Of a DNA stretch of 64,000 nt, positions 15,454 through 27,445 are shown piece by piece. The translations under genes were made by a program, and so were the position numbers. Within the stretch, counting starts at the first letter, position 1, and each line of letters starts with the position of its first letter. Location of the stretch: the NCBI GenBank assembly GCA_030063045.1, contig JAQSEB010000072.1, positions 558,001-622,000 on the forward strand. The letters run 5' to 3'. This DNA is from Pratylenchus scribneri (Eukaryota > Nematoda > Chromadorea > Rhabditida > Pratylenchidae). The notes beneath the pieces were generated by a model. The model was not told the origin of the DNA. It ran no database searches and saw only the letters and a program-made list of their open reading frames with translations.

Positions 15454-18271
15454 TCATGGGTCTCCTTTATGTTTTGGCAAAAATTCAGGATTTTGTGCTA
15501 AACATGTTCCGCAACATTCCAGAGCCATAGTGTTTTTTATTTTTTTAATTGGATTCTAAAAAATAGATTGATTATAATATAATTTTTATCTCCTGCATTA
15601 TACATTGCATAAATTCAGCTTGAGTTTTGCTGCACACCACAATGGTGATTTTGTATCAGCGCAAGCTAATAAATAAAAATTAATAAATAAATATAAAATA
15701 TATCAAAAATACGCATATAACGTTGTCCATTTTTATACAACCACCGGGGTGTTGTCGGTGTTCCAGGAGGTGTTGTGGGAGTAGTTGACTAAAAAATAAG
15801 AATTAAAATTTGATAAGATTTAATTTAAAATAATTTCTTTTGAAATAATATTATTTAACCCAAAAACTATTTTTTATTATATCACAATACTTATTGAAAT
15901 GTCATTCATTTTATTCAACTAATGTCCTCTATTATTATATAAATTATTAACAATTACTATTGCTGGAGTTGTAGGGGTAGTCGGTGTTGTTGGAGTTGTC
16001 GGGGTCGTAGGAGTAGTTGGAGTTGTCGGGGTCGTAGGAGTAGTTGGAGTTGTCGGGGTCGTAGGAGTAGTTGGAGTTGTCGGGGTCGTAGGAGTAGTTG
16101 GAGTTGTCGGTGTTGTAGGAGTAGTTGGAGTTGTCGGGTTGGTCGGTGTAGTAGGAGTAGTTGGAGTGGTCGGTGTTGTAGGAGTAGTTGGAGTTGTCGG
16201 GGTAGTCGGTGTAGTAGGAGTAGTTGGAGTGGTCGGCGTGGTTGGGGTAGTCAGAGTAGTAGGAGTGGTGGGCGTGGTTGGGGTAGTCGGAGTGGTGGGC
16301 GTGGTTGGGGTAGTCGGAGTGGTGGGCGTGGTTGGGGTAGTCGGAGTGGTGGGCGTGGTTGGGGTAGTCGGAGTAGTAGGAGTGGTGGGCGTGGTTGGGG
16401 TAGTCAGAGTAGTAGGAGTGGTGGGCGTGGTTGGGGTAGTCGGAGTGGTGGGCGTGGTTGGGGTAGTCGGAGTGGTGGGCGTGGTTGGGGTAGTCGGAGT
16501 GGTGGGCGTGGTTGGGGTAGTCGGAGTGGTGGGCGTGGTTGGGGTAGTCGGAGTGGTGGGCGTGGTTGGGGTAGTCGGAGTAGTAGGAGTGGTGGGCGTG
16601 GTTGGGGTAGTCGGAGTGGTGGGCGTGGTTGGGGTAGTCGGAGTGGTGGGCGTGGTTGGGGTAGTCGGAGTGGTGGGCGTAGTTGGGGTAGTCGGAGTAG
16701 TAGGAGTGGTGGGCGTGGTTGGGGTAGTCGGAGTGGTGGGCGTGGTTGGGGTAGTCGGAGTAGTAGGAGTGGTGGGCGTGGTTGGGGTAGTCGGAGTAGT
16801 AGGAGTGGTGGGCGTGGTTGGGGTAGTCGGAGTAGTAGGAGTGGTGGGCGTGGTTGGGGTAGTCGGAGTAGTAGGAGTGGTGGGCGTGGTTGGGGTAGTC
16901 GGAGTAGTAGGAGTGGTGGGCGTGGTTGGGGTAGTCGGAGTAGTAGGAGTGGTGGGCGTGGTTGGGGTAGTCGGAGTAGTAGGAGTGGTGGGCGTGGTTG
17001 GGGTAGTTGGAGTAGTAGGAGTGGTGGGCGTGGCTGGGGTAGTAGGAGTAGTAGGAGTGGTGGGCGTGGTTGGGGTAGTAGGAGTACTTGGAGTTGTTGG
17101 CTAAACGAATAGGAATTATAATAATTGATAAATTTAAAAATAATTCTTTATAAAATAATATATCTATGCTAATTGAACTAATAAAATATTGATGAATAAT
17201 GTCCAGTGTTTTCCTGTCCCTGGTTTTAGCTCTCTCTCCTGTCTCTGTCCCTCTCCCCAATGCCGGGACAGGGACAGATGCCTGTCCTGTCTTTCTCCTA
17301 AGTTACTCTGTCCTGTATCTCTCCCAGTCTTTTAAAGCCGGGACAGGACAGAGACAGGCAAAAAATCTGTCCCTACTCCCTAACAGGATCTGTCCTTGCG
17401 AAATCTCTCCTGTCTTGCCTGTCTGTCCTGTCTCAAATTGCCAATTCCGGGACAGGGACAGATGCCTGTCCTGTCTTTCTCGTTAGTTACTCTGTCCTGT
17501 CCTCTCACAGTCTTTCAAAGCCGGGAGAGGACAGGGACAGAGACAGGGTGGGACAGGACTGGCTTCGCAGGGACGGGAAAACACTGATAATGTCACTCAT
17601 TTTAATCAACTACATATACCCTCTTTTAATATATAAATTAAAAATAATTTATTTACCGGTGTTGGGCTTGTGGGCGTAGTTGGGGTTGTCGGCGTGGTTG
17701 GTGTTGTAGGAGTTGTAGGCTAAATTAAAATTTTAAAACAATTAATTTTATTTTTACTCCTTTGTTTGTTTAAATGTAAATGTTAATGATAATTCTGGAA
17801 ATTTGAAATCTCCCCGTTGCAAAATTAATTAAAAATAATTAAACTTATTAGAAAACTCAATCTAAAGAGTTTGACCAATTTTAAAGTAAATTCATTTTTC
17901 TATAAACCTATTAAAACTATCCAAAATTAATTTCTCTAATTTTTAATTCTTATTTCGATATTATTTTTATAGTTAATTCTAACAAATGATATGTAATTTT
18001 TTAATTTACAGAATGAACATACCGTCGTAGGAGTCGTTGGGGTAGTTGGAGTCGTGGGGGTCGTTGGGGTGGTCGGCGTAATCGGAGTCGTGGGTGTAGA
18101 CATTGTTGTAGGCATTGGAGTTGTTGTTGGGAACAAAAATGGCCACAAAGCTTTGAGAAGTTCAGGGTCAAGATCCGGAGGTAAATCACTAATGCTAAAG
18201 GCATTTATTACTTTCCCATTGGCCAATAGCAGGAAGCAGATAATAAATATTAATTGCCTTTTCAACATCAT
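15454..18271 (-). CDS. Secreted mucin-like Pro/Thr-repeat protein with ShKT domain
   Basis: Exons in transcript order: 18271-18023, 17719-17657, 17100-15958, 15788-15713, 15665-15604, 15555-15454; about 564 residues. The start gives a clear signal peptide (LIFIICFLLLANG). It follows a TTTTCAG acceptor by about 9 nt, suggesting trans-splicing. Exons 1-4 encode an almost uninterrupted P-T-T array of over 400 residues, a dense O-glycosylation substrate. Exons 5-6 encode a six-Cys ShKT domain, with CADTKSPLWC near its start, a third Cys in LNLCN and ECCGTC at the end. Nematode ShKT-mucins are secreted surface-coat, cuticle or gland proteins. The role here is inferred. Every intron joins in a phase that keeps the PTT frame, which argues that it is the true frame of the repeat. 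Intron 2 holds a hAT-like element. Confidence 0.82.
15958..17100 (-). repeat. Coding minisatellite (27/36-bp units) in the mucin exon
   Basis: An 1143-bp exon made of mixed 27-bp and 36-bp units. On the plus strand they read as GGAGTGGTGGGCGTGGTTGG plus GGTAGTC, with or without GGAGTAGTA. All length changes are multiples of 9, so the P-T-T reading is preserved. Array length is likely to vary between individuals. The two other open readings are by-products of the 3-bp periodicity. Confidence 0.9.
17204..17586. mobile_element. Non-autonomous hAT-like element 1
   Basis: Terminal inverted repeats CAGTGTTTTCCTGTCCC and GGGACGGGAAAACACTG, flanked by a perfect 8-bp duplication ATAATGTC (17196-17203 and 17587-17594). 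CAGTG ends with 8-bp duplications fit the hAT superfamily. The inside is GC-rich with repeats of GGGACAGGGACAG and no transposase. It lies in intron 2 of the mucin/ShKT gene. Confidence 0.85.
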
Positions 18272-19052
18272 TATTATTAATCTGAAAATAATAATTTTTT
18301 GATAGAGTAATTAGTCTGATTTTATATTATGATCAACTAGGAAGAAAAATTAAAAATTCGGTAATAAAAAATGAGAGAGTAGTGAATTTTTTGCATTGAT
18401 TCCATCGCAATGGCTTTGAATAATTTCATGGCAGAATTTTTCAGGCATTGCTTACAGCGATTCCTTCCTCAATTACTCCCTTTATAATGAAAACCATATA
18501 AAAATCAATGTCATTATTCAATTTTTGATTGAATGCCACTGTCAAACATGGGTCCACAAGTCCTTTTTTCCTTCCCTCTCCTCCATTACAGGCATTTTAT
18601 TGGACGGTTGATTTTGGAAAGGGTGGGGGAATATGGACTTCTGGGGGAGGATCAACCGAATGACTGCTGACGAACTCGTGAATTTTGATCCCGTGAATTT
18701 GGCCAGAAAAATGGAAGATAGAATTGGAGAGTATGAGAGTGGAGTGCACTTTATTGGGTGAGGTATTGAGAGATATTCAAAGAATTGATGGCATTGGTAA
18801 ATGAGAGAAGGGAGGAGGGATGATCTAAACTGATCAAATGATGCTATAATCGAATCGATAATGACATCAACAAAATAATAAAATTAGCAGAATTTTTAAT
18901 GAAAAAAAATAAAATTTTGCAGCAAAAGTTGTTTGATCTCATGCCCATTAAAATTAATTGTAAGAATTTGAAGATCCAATGAGAATTTGGTACTAAGCAA
19001 AGTGCAAAGCGTTTTCTGGATTTCTTTTTGGATTTGTTTAACTCTGTATAGT

Positions 19053-19465
19053 GTATATGTAACAGATAATATTGGAAATTAGCTAATTCCGGAATTAGCT
19101 AGGCAAATGGGCTAGCTAATTTTGGAAATCTCGGCTTCTAGGCATCGTACAGACTCGAGAGTGGGCTCATTCGATTCGTCATAGTCGATTTACTATATGA
19201 AATTTCAATTACAGACCGAATTAGGGGCTAGGGTTAGGGTTATGGTTCAGGGCGACATGGGTTTTAGGGGCTTTGGGCTAGGGTTTAGGGACTAAGATTA
19301 GGGTTTAGGGGTCTGTAATTGAAATTTCATATAGTAAATCGACTATGACGAATCGAATGAGCCCACTCTCGAGTCTGTATGACGCCTAGAAGCCGAGATT
19401 TCCAAAATTAGCTAGCTAGCTAATTCCGGAATTAGCTAATTTCCAATATTAGCTGTAACATATAC
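19053..19465. repeat. Long palindrome with TTAGGG-like centre
   Basis: Arms of about 156-165 bp (19053-19217 and 19310-19465), nearly identical in inverted orientation, start with GTATATGT(A/T)ACAG. The spacer of about 90 bp is G-rich (GGGGCTAGGGTTAGGGTTAT and further GGGTTTAGGG). No open frame. Confidence 0.9.
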
Positions 19466-19623
19466 AAATACAAATTAAGGATTTAACAATTATAAATGTT
19501 TATATCATATGTTCGCCTTATTGTTTTTCAATTTATTATTACAATAACAATATGAACTTGAAATCAAAGAATGAAAGTGCACGTGCATCATATATTTTAT
19601 ATACCGGCTTTAAAATTGAATAA

Positions 19624-19797
19624 TCCGTTAAAATTGAAAATCATATACTATTTTCGTTAGAGAAGCAGAGAAAGTTGAGATATCGAAAAACTAATATGGA
19701 TTTAGGGTAAGGTTCGGAGCATGGGATTAGGGGTAGGGGCTAAGTTTGTACTCTGCTTCTTCAGCGAAATAGTATGAGATTTTCAACTTTAACGCCA
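19624..19797. repeat. Second palindrome with G-rich centre
   Basis: Arms of about 50 bp: the left includes CATATACTATTTTCG and AGAAGCAGAG; the right includes CTCTGCTTCTTCAGCGAAATAG. The spacer contains GGATTTAGGGTAAGG and GGGATTAGGGGTAGGGGCT, related to the centre of the neighbouring palindrome. Confidence 0.75.
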
Positions 19798-22700
19798 ACA
19801 TATACATATATTATTATTTAATTATGAATGTTAATAATTTTAATTATTATTTTTCATTTTTTTATTCTTTTCATTTCAATCATTTTATTGTTGCATATTG
19901 TTTTTCGCACTCTTTTTAATGTTTTTCCCTAGAAATTTTGATAACACGCAAATAAATATAATATATTGCTTAATTTATTGTACTTTGCAATTAATCAAAT
20001 CGACAAAACAATAGATATTAGCATGCCGAATATTTTGAACAATTTTTCTCTAATTCATTTGAAAGTCATAAATATTAAAACTGTTCAAACTATTTTACTG
20101 TTTTATTCAATATTTCCTCTTTGTCAAAATTTGATTGCATTTCCTGCTAATAAAATTGTCTTTTATTTTCACATGTCCTTAGAAAAATTTGCGCAGCCTT
20201 CTTTTCCCTTTCTCCGCCGGTCGGTTTCGACAATGCGAATGGCAAAAGATGGGTTTCCTTGGTTTCCAATTATTGGCCAAAGGCGGCATCAACATATTGT
20301 GAATGTGAGCGGTGGCGCAGACAAAATTGTACACATTCGTCCGATTTTTGCGCCTTTTTTCCCAACATTTTGTCCTCATTTCCCATTTAATATGCTGTGC
20401 ACTTGGCCCCATATATTTGTTGTTTATCAGCCGTCACATTCTTTATTACCCAGTTGAACTTTTTATCCTCCAAATTTTCGACAAACTTTTACAAGAATAT
20501 TCTTAATTTTCATTCAAATTATTGCTTAAATTTTAGGGCTAGAAAAAGTGGCAAATAAAATCAAAAAGGGCATTTTAAAAAATAAAGCTGCTTCGAACAC
20601 TAAAATTAATTTTTGACAGACTAAAAAGTTTGAAATTGATAATTTTTTCACATGAACCAAAACCAAATTACTCCTTTTCCTTATTAGGAAATTCCATCAA
20701 TTTCATTCCTCTTTTCCTTATCCTGGAATATTTTCCACATTTTTTTTAAAATTTTTATTCATAAAATTTTCTCCCAGAGATTTAGTGAAATTTTAAGTAA
20801 AAATTAATGAAATATTAATTATGCGAGCAAATTTTTCTCGCCCAGATAAAATTTTTGCTCCTGGGAAACTGCCAAATCTGAACACGCGTAATATTTCGTG
20901 CTAATTATTTTGAATGCTCAAAACATATTTTTCGCTCATTTTCAGTAAATCATTTACATAAATTTTTTTTCAAAGATTTTTTAAGTATAAATTTTTATCA
21001 ATTTAATTTTTATTCGAAAAATTGTTGAATAATTTAAAATTAAATTTTATTTTAATTTATTTCCAAAGAATAAATTTCTGACAAAGGACAAAATTTTTTT
21101 ATTCTTCATTTAATAATCTTTAAAATTTTATATTTTTTCATATTAAAATTTTTAAAAATTTCCAAAATTGTTTTTGATTATTTTCGCAAATCAGAGATCT
21201 TTTATATCCATTTATCTCCTCAACTTTGATGCTTTACCCATTTATTTTGTATTTGTACCGATACAAATATTCTTCCTTTCAATGAAAATTATTCAACCGA
21301 AAAAGTCGGCTATATCTATATCATAAGGGTAAAATGAAATATAAATGAAAACAAAATAATATACGAAAAGTTTAGAATATAAAATAGAATATTTCATTGA
21401 ATACTAAAATTTGTAAGAAATTTATTTTTCCTTCAAGAACATAGAGAAAATCGCGAATTATTTTAATTGTAGAATTGTGGAATCGACAACGCATTAATTA
21501 ATTTAAGAAGCTCCGGGATTATTTACTATATCATTGTTAATAAATACAATAATAAAATGGATATTAGATGGATGAATAAATTCTAGAAAAAGTTAGGACA
21601 AATCAATGACGGAAATATGTCAATGAATTAGGCAGAATTTTGTAAAAAATTAATGCGGAAATAATTTGCGCATGAATGGTAACAAAATATAAAATACAAA
21701 TTATGCAATAGGGATTCTTTCATTATAAAAATGCCAACGACGATTTTATAATTGTTTTGACTAGTAATCTTGAATTTTCTATATTACTATTTTAAATTTT
21801 TGTTTAATCTTCTTTTTTTTTAATTTTATAAAATGAGCTCCAGAACAATTAATTTTGATATTATGTATTGAAAATTTTAGTCTATTAATTACTTCAACAT
21901 TTTCTACGCGCTCAATTTATTTAAATTATTAATTTCCCGAATAATTGGACATTTTTAATTAAAATATTATTATTATAAAAAAATGTCAATGAAAATTAGT
22001 GTATAAAATTAATTATTTAAAAAATTTGCCTCAATATTTTCACACCATTTTCAATAATTTCTTTTCGTTAAATTCCCATTCAATACAATTTTATGATTTC
22101 TTTGAATAATTTGTAATTTCTTATTTTTTTTTTAAATTTTGCACTTTTTTTATTATTTTTTTTGTATTTTCGAATATTTTCTTTTAAAATAATATAGATA
22201 AAATAATTTCTGTAAAATTAATTTATAAGAATTATGACGCAAAAAGATTAGCCAAACATCTGCAATTTTGTGTCCAATTTTTTATTCCAATTGCAAAAAT
22301 TATTCTCATTACTCTGAATTCCGAATAACCCCCAGACAATCTGCTGGAATACCTATTTTTTTTATTATTAAAATTTTTTATCGAGTTTTTCGCAAAATCA
22401 AGACTTTGGTTTTTCAAAATTTTCTGTTTTATTTTATCGATCTTCTGCTGACAACGGAAACGACCATGACAAACTTTAATTTTAAAACGGATGTCAATAA
22501 TATTATTATGCCCATTTAATTTTTTAAATAGATTTTTTATTTGAATTTTTATAAGATTTCTTTTTAATTAATTTATAATTGAAATTTGCATTAAAAATGC
22601 TTTAAATGGAAAACTTTTCATTAAAAATATAATAGAGTTTTCCTCTTTACCAAAATTTCCATACTAATAACCATAAAATGCCTTGATAAAAAAAAATAAA

Positions 22701-24103
22701 TAAGTAAGGCAAAAATTGCACAATTAATTTCGGATATTCATCTATTCAATATTAACTTTATTTTACAACTGCCCAATTCAATTTTATTTAAAAAATTCAT
22801 CATATTTGCCGATCAAAGCACATAGCATTTTTTTTAATGTAATTCAATTTTTGCCATCATGAAATTGGAAACCAATGAGCACTTCTCTTCCCTCCATTGC
22901 AATTTCCCATTAACATTTTGTCCCAAAACCGCAATTATATTGGCTAGGCAAATGAAGCCATGGATGCCAATGGCGGAATTCAATGCGCGCGCCGACCAAA
23001 ATAATTGTTCCCTTTTATTAGGGCTTCCCGCCACTGAGAAGGGAAATTGGCTAGTAGGAAAGAAAAAAAGAATTGGAAAGAATTAATTCACCCCAGTCTC
23101 TCTTTTCATTAAAAATTGTCATTTATCCAAAATAAATAAATCAAAATTTTAATTAATTATTTTTATTAATAAAATGAATTAATTAGCCTCTTAAATTTTT
23201 CAAAAAATTCACCAATTTTATTTAATTATAATTAATTTTTCCCTATCAAAATTACTTCATTTATGTGGGATAATCCTTTTTCACTTTTCCTCTTTAAAAC
23301 GTACAATTAATTCGAAATAAATGTGAATATTTAATTAGTAATTTTGGATGGATGAATGCCTTCTGTCTTTCCACCTTAATTATGTATATAATCTCAGCCA
23401 GCGAAATATTTATTAGACTAATTTAATGCCATTTATTGAATCAATAATTTTAGTTAAATAATTTCTATTAATTTTCACAATTTATCTTATATTTTTGATA
23501 AAACAAATTTTTGCCCTTAAAAATTCGAAATCCACTAAAACTGGAAATTGTACATTATTTTGCCCAAAAAGTAGATTCACCAAACCTAGCTGTAGTCCTA
23601 GTCCTCATTTTAAACCTATGCTGGTCTATCCTAGCTTTATATTTAGTTTTTGGAATTCTGAATTTTCTCTATTTATTTGATGAAAAATAGTATGTAATTT
23701 CCAGCTTTAGTGGATTTTTCAGTTTTCGTGCCAAATATATATCATGGTTTAACTTTAACAAATTCATTACATTTATATAGCATTGACTGGATAGTATCAT
23801 AAAGAATTAATAGATTTAATAGAATATAAAATTTAAAGACCAAAAGCGGAAAAATAGGCTAAAATCAGGTATTTGATCTTAACTTCCAACCAATTATATT
23901 TGATTAATCATTTGGATATCAAAATGATCGAAAGTCAAGACATTAATAAAATGTTTCGAAAGGTTTTATAATTTGGTGCAAACTGCAAATTTACTGAGAT
24001 ATTGACCATTGCGCGCAATTCGGGTTCACTAAATGCTGTTAAATATTTGAAATTTTTTTAGAATTGTATAAATTTATAAAATTGATTAAATATCTATCCA
24101 AAA

Positions 24104-26634
24104 ATGGGCGTTTGCCAATCTGTTGAAGTGGTCAAGGCCAAGGAAATTTCCAAAAACATTGACAAACAGCTTCAATTGGAACCATTGCGTTTTTTGCAGA
24201 AATTACTCCTTCTGGGTAAATTCAATAAAAAATAGAAAAATAAATAATAATTTTTAGGTCCTGGCGAAAGTGGCAAAAGCACTTGTGTAAAACAAATGCA
24301 GTCAGTTTAATATTATATTTTGGGAGAATAATTTTAAGGAATATTTTTATGGCAATTTTTAGTTAATAATATGGCAAATTAATTAAATTGATTGAAAATT
24401 AAAATCAAATTAAAGTCAAAAAAATATATATAAAAATTTCAAGGATATTGCACACAAATGGATTCAGTAATGCGGAAGTGGAGGAACGAAAATGCATTGT
24501 GTATTCGAATACAGGTTTACATGAAATGGACAAAAAAGAATAGAATAGAAAACGGAACGAATTGCAATTTTTTCAATATTTTTGTATTGATGGCCTAAAA
24601 AGCATAGTCAAAATATTTATCCCTTTCATGCCTATTTAAGCCTTACCCTAATTTTATGCCAAATTTTACTCTTCCTTTATGGTCAAGTCATATGGCCATA
24701 AAAGACAAATATCAAAAATTTTGAAAATAAAATTTTATGTCAAAAAATTTTTTCCATATTATTCACAAAAATTTAATAAATTTATTCTTTTTTTTATTTA
24801 ACAGTCAGAAGTATGCTCGAAATTACGCAGGCAATGTTCGAATTGGGCCTTGGCTTCGAGGATCACAGTTTGATGGTTCTATTATTTCAATTCAAAATTA
24901 TCCAAAAAAATTTATTTTTGCACATTAGAATGATATCGCCATACTTCGGAAACATGTCGAAAATGGATTGGAATTTTCGCCGTTCACAACGCCCATAAAA
25001 TTGGCCATACAAAATTTGTGGAAGGATTCCGGCATTCGAATGGCCTATGAAAAACGATCCAGTTTTCATATTCATGACAGCGCCTCATAGTAAGATTTAT
25101 TTTTTTCATTGTACCATAAAATCTTGAAAATTTTCACTTTATTTGTCCTTTAATGCAATTATCAATTTTTATAAAATTTTCAAAATTATATTCCATTTAG
25201 ATTTTTTTTGCCTATTCACTTATTAAAAACTTATTTATTAATTAACGAAAAGTTTAAATTCATAAATTTACTATTTAAGTTTTTTCGAAAACATCGAGAG
25301 GATTTCCGAAAAGGACTATAGACCTTCGAATCAGGACATTTTATTGACCCGAGTGCCTACGACCGGTGTTGTCAAGCTGGTTTTCACTCTCAAAAACATC
25401 GATTTCAAGTAATAGAATCAGAAATTAATTTTAAATATAATAATAATATATAAATTTTTTTACCATTATTTTGACCAAAAGAGAGTTTAGTATTTTATTT
25501 TGGATTAGAGCTTAAGATAGGACCTAAAATTGACCACATTTTATGGCCTCTCAGAGATCAAAGAAAAATTTAGATAAATTCAATGATTTTAGGTAAATTA
25601 ATTAATTAATTATAATATCATCCATCATTTATTAAACAATATTAAACATTAGCGTCTTCGATGTTGGCGGTCAACGTTCCGAACGTAGAAAATGGATTCA
25701 TTTCTTCGATGATGTAAATGCCATCATTTTTGTTGCGGCAATCAGTGAATATGATCAAAAAATTCGGGAGGATAATAAAACAGTAAGGAAAAATTAATTA
25801 ATATTAAAATTTATTTTAAATATTTTCAGAATCGATTGATGGAAGCATTAGGCAAGTATATTTTTTTTCATCGCCATATTCAATTTCCATATATTTGTAG
25901 AACTTTTCGACAGCATTGCCAATAGCAAATATTTCTCATCAACTTCAATGATATTATTCCTCAATAAAAAGGATTTATTTGAAGAAAAAGTTAAGAAAGT
26001 CTCATTGAATGTGTTGTTTCCTTCATATAGAGGTGGAGAATATTTTTGATATTATTTAACTTATTAGTCCATAAAAATAATTGGAATTTATTTAGAACTT
26101 TGTTTTTTTTAAACAATTTAATTTGACTAGAAGAATTTTTTGTACTTGTCTGCTATCTTTGTAAAGATTTTTTTTAAATCATCAGCAGAAAGTAACGGTA
26201 ACCACCATGGATCATTCCGGTATAGGGCCTTTAGGGGATAGGTTATCATTGCATATATCCGTAACTCTAACCCTAATCACCATTCACCACTAAGGGAGAA
26301 CATAAATTCAAAAACATTCTTGGAACAGATAACATACAAGTAGCAAATTTTAGGGTTTAGACTGAACATAGAATTAAGGAAAAAATTTGATTTCTATCCA
26401 AATTCATATTTTTATTCATCGAAAAAACAAATTTTTTTTAAATTTTAAGGTGGCCTCAATTATGAACAAGGCGTTGCCTATTTGCGCAGAAAATTCCAAA
26501 AATTGTACAGGAATCAGCAAAAACTATACATTCACGAAACATGCGCCACCGATACAAATCAATTGAACGCAGTTTTCAATTCCGTTTTGGACACAATTGT
26601 ACAGGAAAATTTAAAGGACACGGGAATGCTTTGA
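24104..26634 (+). CDS. G-protein alpha subunit, Gi/o-like nematode GPA
   Basis: Exons: 24104-24215, 24258-24300, 24444-24514, 24805-24875, 24929-25089, 25280-25408, 25653-25782, 25830-25851, 25901-26032, 26450-26634; 351 residues, normal for the family. It starts MGVCQS, giving Gly2 (N-myristoylation) and Cys4 (palmitoylation). P-loop GPGESGKST, switch I RVPTTG, switch [23 protein letters not shown], and [10 protein letters not shown] are all intact. The C terminus is ENLKDTGML; the residue four from the end is Thr, not Cys, so pertussis-toxin modification is not expected. It would relay a sensory or neuronal GPCR signal at the membrane. Similarity to ODR-3/GPA-type sensory alphas is my reading, not a search result. 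The intron after 25851 has a GC donor. Confidence 0.93.
25852..25900 (+). other. GC-AG intron (49 bp) in G-alpha
   Basis: The exon ends GCATTAG and is followed by GCAAGT. Joining to the next exon gives EALELFDSI, exactly the conserved alpha-subunit helix before NKKD. No GT donor gives this frame. Confidence 0.85.
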
Positions 26635-27445
26635 AAATATTTGAAACATATTTTTATTTTTGCATAAACAAATTCCTTTTAATTTAATATAAATTTATTT
26701 GCAAAGAATTATATTCGTTTGGAGTCATACTGATTCAATTAATGGCAAGCCATGCTAATAACCAGCCAGGATTATTTATAATTGGCTATTAAATGGAATT
26801 ATTGATAAATTCAAAATTTTGACCAAATTTTGCCAATTAATTTAAAAATAGTCAGGAATTTGGAATATATTTTCATATTTTTGATAACTGGTCAAAAACT
26901 TGTATTTTTGAACGAATAATATTAATTGCATAGCCAAAATCATTACTATTAAATGCATTATAAATTTATTAGATATGTTAATTAGCTGCTGAATTGTGAG
27001 TCGCCAAATACTCTAAGAACAAATGACAGGGACTGAAGAATTCCTTTCCTTAAATATTATTTATTTAGGAAGAATTTTAGCAAAATTTATTTGAGAAAAA
27101 CCAAAAAATGGATATGATAATTTGGTACTTATGTACTTTACATCCCCTTTTTTGGAAAGTGAAGGGTCCCCCCTTTGGTATTAGGGTTTCGGGTAGGGTT
27201 TAGGTTCAGGATACACGTAAGATGATTCTTACCCCACCCTATCCCTAACCAAACCCTCACTGTCCCTAACCCGAAATATGACAAACCAAAGGGGGGACCC
27301 TTCACTTTCCAAAAAAGGGGTGTAAAGTACATAAGTACCGATAATTTCAGAAGAATAATGAAATGAGCAAAAAATTTGAATACCGGAAGTAAAAAAACAA
27401 AAATATTCAACACCGACTGTCATCTTTTATTGTTAACTTTTTATA
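26635..27445. other. Convergent intergenic region with a MITE
   Basis: Lies between the 3' ends of the plus-strand G-alpha gene and minus-strand EPS8. Contains the intact MITE at 27124-27339. An AATAAA for EPS8 may lie just past its stop (about 27432 on the minus strand). Otherwise AT-rich with nothing recognised. Confidence 0.5.
27124..27339. mobile_element. Intact MITE of the GGTACTTATG family
   Basis: 216 bp. The ends read GGTACTTATGTACTTTACAT and its inverted counterpart, and the terminal inverted repeat extends to about 60 bp. It is flanked by a perfect 8-bp duplication GATAATTT (27116-27123 and 27340-27347). The centre is rich in TAGGGTTT/CCCTAAC. GG ends with an 8-bp duplication could suit a Merlin-like origin; hAT is the alternative. 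Confidence 0.85.

Larger units (their letters stand above)
18272..24103. other. Long intergenic region with palindromes
   Basis: No gene is supported over 5.8 kb. It holds two palindromes (19053-19465 and 19624-19797). Two GC-richer islands occur at about 20160-20460 and 22855-23050. The open frames in these islands have no recognised family and no consistent splice context. The remainder is AT-rich. A segment at about 23895-23935 (TTTGATTAATCATTT with ATATCAAAA) recurs near 13770 and, inverted, near 31195, so it is a dispersed repeat. Confidence 0.5.

Noticed and set aside
15947..17260. 437-residue minus-strand frame with NHAHHSYYSDYP repeats and plus-strand VVG frame
   Set aside because: Both are other frames of the 9-bp-periodic array. 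Only the P-T-T frame joins in phase to a signal peptide and to the ShKT exons.
19200..19320. True telomere or interstitial telomeric repeat
   Set aside because: The G-rich spacer is irregular (TAGGG, TTAGGG and GGGCTAGGG mixed) and short. Nematode telomeres are usually TTAGGC, so only the resemblance is reported.
20179..20460. Open frames on both strands in a GC-richer island
   Set aside because: No recognisable domain, no splice partners, and both strands are equally open.
22834..23086. Open frame with a possible hydrophobic segment
   Set aside because: Short, no family recognised, and no matching neighbouring exons.
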